A stretch of 64,000 nucleotides of DNA, taken from assembly GCA_963803575.1 (NCBI GenBank), contig CAWDMW010000002.1, forward strand, positions 868,001-932,000, given 5' to 3'. Shown piece by piece: positions 61,802 to 64,000 of the stretch. Source of the stretch: CAWDMW01 sp963803575 (GTDB lineage Bacteria > Pseudomonadota > Alphaproteobacteria > Rickettsiales > UBA998). A program made the translations under genes and the position numbers. Each line of letters opens with the position of its first letter. Within the stretch, counting starts at the first letter, position 1. The notes beneath the pieces were generated by a model that did not search any database, was not told where the DNA came from, and was given only the letters and a program-made list of their open reading frames with translations.

Positions 61802-62599
61802 TTATGATTGTAGCGCTGCCACCATTGATTGCGTAAATGCCGCAGCAGCTTCAATGATATTGTCACCTCGTGACGACACCTCATGCATATGGCTGACTAA
61901 GGCTGATCCTACCACCACACCATCTGCTACCGAAGATAAAGCCTTTGCCTGATGTGCATCTTTAATACCGAAGCCTGCAACAATAGGTAAATCAGTGTGC
62001 TTTTTAATATGAGCAATGCGTTGCTCTATATCGCCGTAGCTGGAAGAATGCGTGCCAGTGATTCCTTTAATATTTACCGTATAGAGAAAACCCGTCGCAT
62101 TGTTAGCTAATGTTTGAATACGCTGCTCTGACGCGGTTGGTGCAATCAACCGAATAATATCTATATGGTGCGGTGTCACATAATGTGCATATTCCTTTTC
62201 TTCTTCTAAAGGAATGTCAACGATGATTGTTCCGTCAACACCATAACGACTCAGCATATCAGCAAATGTTGCATAGCCCAGTTGAAGTACTGGGTTTGCA
62301 TAACCCATCAAGATGAGTGGGGTAGTATTATTCATTTCACGGAATTGTTTGCACAATAGTAATGCGTCTGTCAACGTTGTGCCGTTAAGCAAAGATCGTT
62401 GCCCTGCTTGCTGAATGATTGCACCATCCGCAGTAGGGTCTGAAAAAGGAAAGCCAATTTCTATCATAGCAGCACCATTATCGGCAAGCGCGTGCATAAT
62501 CCCCAGTGACGTTTCTATATCGGGATCGCCAGCCATGATGTATGGTATAAAAGCGCACTTATTATGCGCATGGTTGAAGCAGTCTGCAATCCTGCTCAT
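61802..62599 (-). CDS. trpA: Tryptophan synthase alpha subunit
   Basis: A 265-residue TIM-barrel enzyme that releases indole from indole-3-glycerol phosphate. The catalytic Glu and Asp are in AMIEIGFPFSDPTADG. Phosphate-binding loops GFGIKDAHQ and GVVVGSALV are present. It overlaps trpB by four bases, so the two subunits are made together. Confidence 0.96.
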   Translation of the reverse strand: MSRIADCFNHAHNKCAFIPYIMAGDPDIETSLGIMHALADNGAAMIEIGFPFSDPTADGAIIQQAGQRSLLNGTTLTDALLLCKQFREMNNTTPLILMGYANPVLQLGYATFADMLSRYGVDGTIIVDIPLEEEKEYAHYVTPHHIDIIRLIAPTASEQRIQTLANNATGFLYTVNIKGITGTHSSSYGDIEQRIAHIKKHTDLPIVAGFGIKDAHQAKALSSVADGVVVGSALVSHMHEVSSRGDNIIEAAAAFTQSMVAALQS

Positions 62600-63789
62600 A
62601 TCTCTACTCCCAGCTTTTGTGCAACGGTGTGAATATCTTTGTCACCGCGCCCGCAAATATTCACTACGATTCGATGCTCTTTTGGTAGTGTAGGGGCGAT
62701 TTTTATGACGTGCGCTAACGCATGGGCAGGCTCAAGCGCTGGAATAATACCTTCCATACGGGCACATAATTGAAAGGCTTCCAATGCTTCTGTATCTGTA
62801 GCGCTAACGTAAGTAACTCTGCCTGTTTGGTGCAAATAGGCGTGTTCAGGACCAATGCCCGGATAATCCAGCCCTGCGGAAATAGAAGAAGTATTAGTAA
62901 TCTGGCCGTTATCGTCCTGAAGCAGGTAGGTTTTGTTGCCGTGCAAAATACCCGCACTCCCTTTGGCAATTGATGCAGCATGAAAGGGCGTATCAATGCC
63001 TGACCCAGCGGCTTCAACACCAATACATCCAACATCATCCTCTAAAAACGGATAAAACAGACCAATGGCGTTCGATCCACCTCCCATGCAAGCAACAAGC
63101 GTATCTGGTAGCGAACCACATTGTTCGTGCAATTGCTCGCGAACCTCATGTCCAATTACCGTATGAAAATCACGTACCATCATGGGGTAAGGGTGAGGGC
63201 CAGCAGCTGTTCCTATCAGATAATACGTGTTATCAACATTGGCCACCCAATCACGGAGTGCTTCGTTCATGGCATCTTTTAACGTGCCATTACCATGCGC
63301 CACAGGAACGATGTCTGCACCTAATAATTTCATACGAAACACATTGAGCGACTGACGCTCTACATCTTTCGCTCCCATATAAACAATGCATTTTAGACCG
63401 AATAATGCACAAACCGTCGCAGTTGCTACACCATGTTGTCCAGCGCCTGTTTCTGCAATAATGCGAGTCTTTCCCATTGCCTGAGCAACAAGTATCTGGC
63501 CAAGACAATTATTGATCTTATGTGCGCCAGTATGGTTTAATTCGTCACGTTTGAAATAAATACTTGCACCGCCAAGATGCTGACTAAGTCGCAAGGCGTG
63601 ATATAGCGGGGTAGGGCGTCCTGTATAATGTTTGCAATAGTCACGATATTGCTGTTGAAACTGCTCATCATCGCGTAAGCGCGTATAGGTTTCTTCAACC
63701 TCTAATATAAGAGGCATTAACGTTTCTGAGACGTAGCGTCCGCCGAATTCTCCAAAATGCCCGTTTTCATCTGGATAGTGGTACGTCAT
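62596..63789 (-). CDS. trpB: Tryptophan synthase beta subunit
   Basis: A 397-residue PLP enzyme that joins indole and serine. The PLP Lys is in HTGAHKINN, and the phosphate loop is CMGGGSNAIGLF. The N-terminus GHFGEFGGRYVSETLMP is typical. It overlaps trpF by four bases. The trpF-trpB-trpA order is usual in alphaproteobacteria. Confidence 0.96.
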   Translation of the reverse strand: MTYHYPDENGHFGEFGGRYVSETLMPLILEVEETYTRLRDDEQFQQQYRDYCKHYTGRPTPLYHALRLSQHLGGASIYFKRDELNHTGAHKINNCLGQILVAQAMGKTRIIAETGAGQHGVATATVCALFGLKCIVYMGAKDVERQSLNVFRMKLLGADIVPVAHGNGTLKDAMNEALRDWVANVDNTYYLIGTAAGPHPYPMMVRDFHTVIGHEVREQLHEQCGSLPDTLVACMGGGSNAIGLFYPFLEDDVGCIGVEAAGSGIDTPFHAASIAKGSAGILHGNKTYLLQDDNGQITNTSSISAGLDYPGIGPEHAYLHQTGRVTYVSATDTEALEAFQLCARMEGIIPALEPAHALAHVIKIAPTLPKEHRIVVNICGRGDKDIHTVAQKLGVEI

Positions 63790-64000
63790 AACGTCTTTAC
63801 CTGTTGCATAAAGGCAGAGATACGATCAATGTCTTTAATACCCTTTTGTATTTCCAATGCTGACGAAACGTCAACGAGTTTTGCACCAGTCGTGTTTATC
63901 GCTTGCTGCACATTATCAGCCGATACTCCTCCAGAGAGGAACCATGGTTGCAAGTTATTTTGTATGCCATGCAATAACTGCCAGTCAAATGTTTTGCCTG
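63786..64000 (-). CDS. trpF: Phosphoribosylanthranilate isomerase (C-terminal part, cut by window)
   Basis: The open frame runs out of the window at 64000. The visible 71 residues include GKTFDWQLL, SGGVSADNVQQAI and VDVSSALEIQKGIKD, the last phosphate-binding strands of the TrpF barrel. The gene is the third tryptophan gene of this operon. The 5' part lies beyond the window. Confidence 0.93.
   Translation of the reverse strand, partial: GKTFDWQLLHGIQNNLQPWFLSGGVSADNVQQAINTTGAKLVDVSSALEIQKGIKDIDRISAFMQQVKTL

Noticed and set aside
1..64000. CRISPR arrays, rRNA genes or insertion sequences.
   Set aside because: No regularly spaced direct repeats, rRNA-like stretches or transposase genes were seen; repeats found are two-copy or inverted only.

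Overview
The window looks like a piece of an alphaproteobacterial chromosome of moderate, slightly AT-leaning composition. Support for this includes an octaprenyl-type diphosphate synthase, a eukaryote-like NADP isocitrate dehydrogenase, a short ProRS, an LdtR-like MarR regulator, the kdsA-eno-ftsB-pdhA-pdhB gene order, a TAXI-type TRAP transporter and Lol lipoprotein export genes. trpF-trpB-trpA, kdsA and a pseudopilin gene imply an outer membrane and biosynthetic capacity beyond that of the most reduced endosymbionts. I cannot fix the genus. Several peptidoglycan hydrolases and large Ala/Gly-rich proteins would fit a host-associated or epibiotic lineage, but that is only an inference.

Left flank (1-2806): a Gly-rich unknown protein, a MipA/OmpV outer-membrane protein and a polyprenyl diphosphate synthase.

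Mobile element (about 2807-26795): an integrated mobilizable element of about 24 kb. It carries split mobC reading frames, a relaxase-helicase, ParDE, ArdA, a transfer operon with a VirD4/TraG coupling protein, and a large serine recombinase whose last codons lie inside the 3' half of tRNA-Val(UAC). No mating-pore (VirB) genes are present, so it probably uses a helper conjugation system. Its cargo includes a five-gene AT-rich cassette (9444-15928): a DUF4365 nuclease-like protein, two proteins with HEPN-type Rx4H motifs, an unknown protein and a PD-(D/E)XK protein. A separate STAND-like P-loop NTPase lies at 16821-18689. The cassette resembles a phage- or plasmid-defence system that I cannot match to a named type. 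Four reading-frame lesions (mobC, the first HEPN gene, the PD-(D/E)XK gene and a late transfer gene) all lie inside the element, whereas the chromosomal genes are intact. This suggests the element is decaying or, less likely, that its assembly is locally poor.

Central chromosome (26828-46451): HU; two large Ala/Gly-rich unknown proteins; Fur; a segmental duplication that left a truncated amidase and a gene fragment; ProRS; a DUF481 protein; PurB; a CHAP hydrolase and an S11-like DD-peptidase with cell-wall roles; a pseudopilin; a trypsin-like protease coupled to Icd; and the operon rpmI-rplT-pheS-lolC/E-lolD, in which pheT is absent.

Right part (46589-64000): a membrane histidine kinase, an LdtR-like regulator and a TAXI TRAP transporter with UspA. 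Next comes one long co-directional run, kdsA-eno-ftsB-pdhA-pdhB-SIMPL-pdhC-lpd, which links glycolysis exit to acetyl-CoA formation. It is followed by an orphan PTS EIIA, a CHMI-family isomerase, and convergent trpF-trpB-trpA, with trpF cut by the window end. One tRNA gene was found. I saw no rRNA, CRISPR array or insertion sequence.
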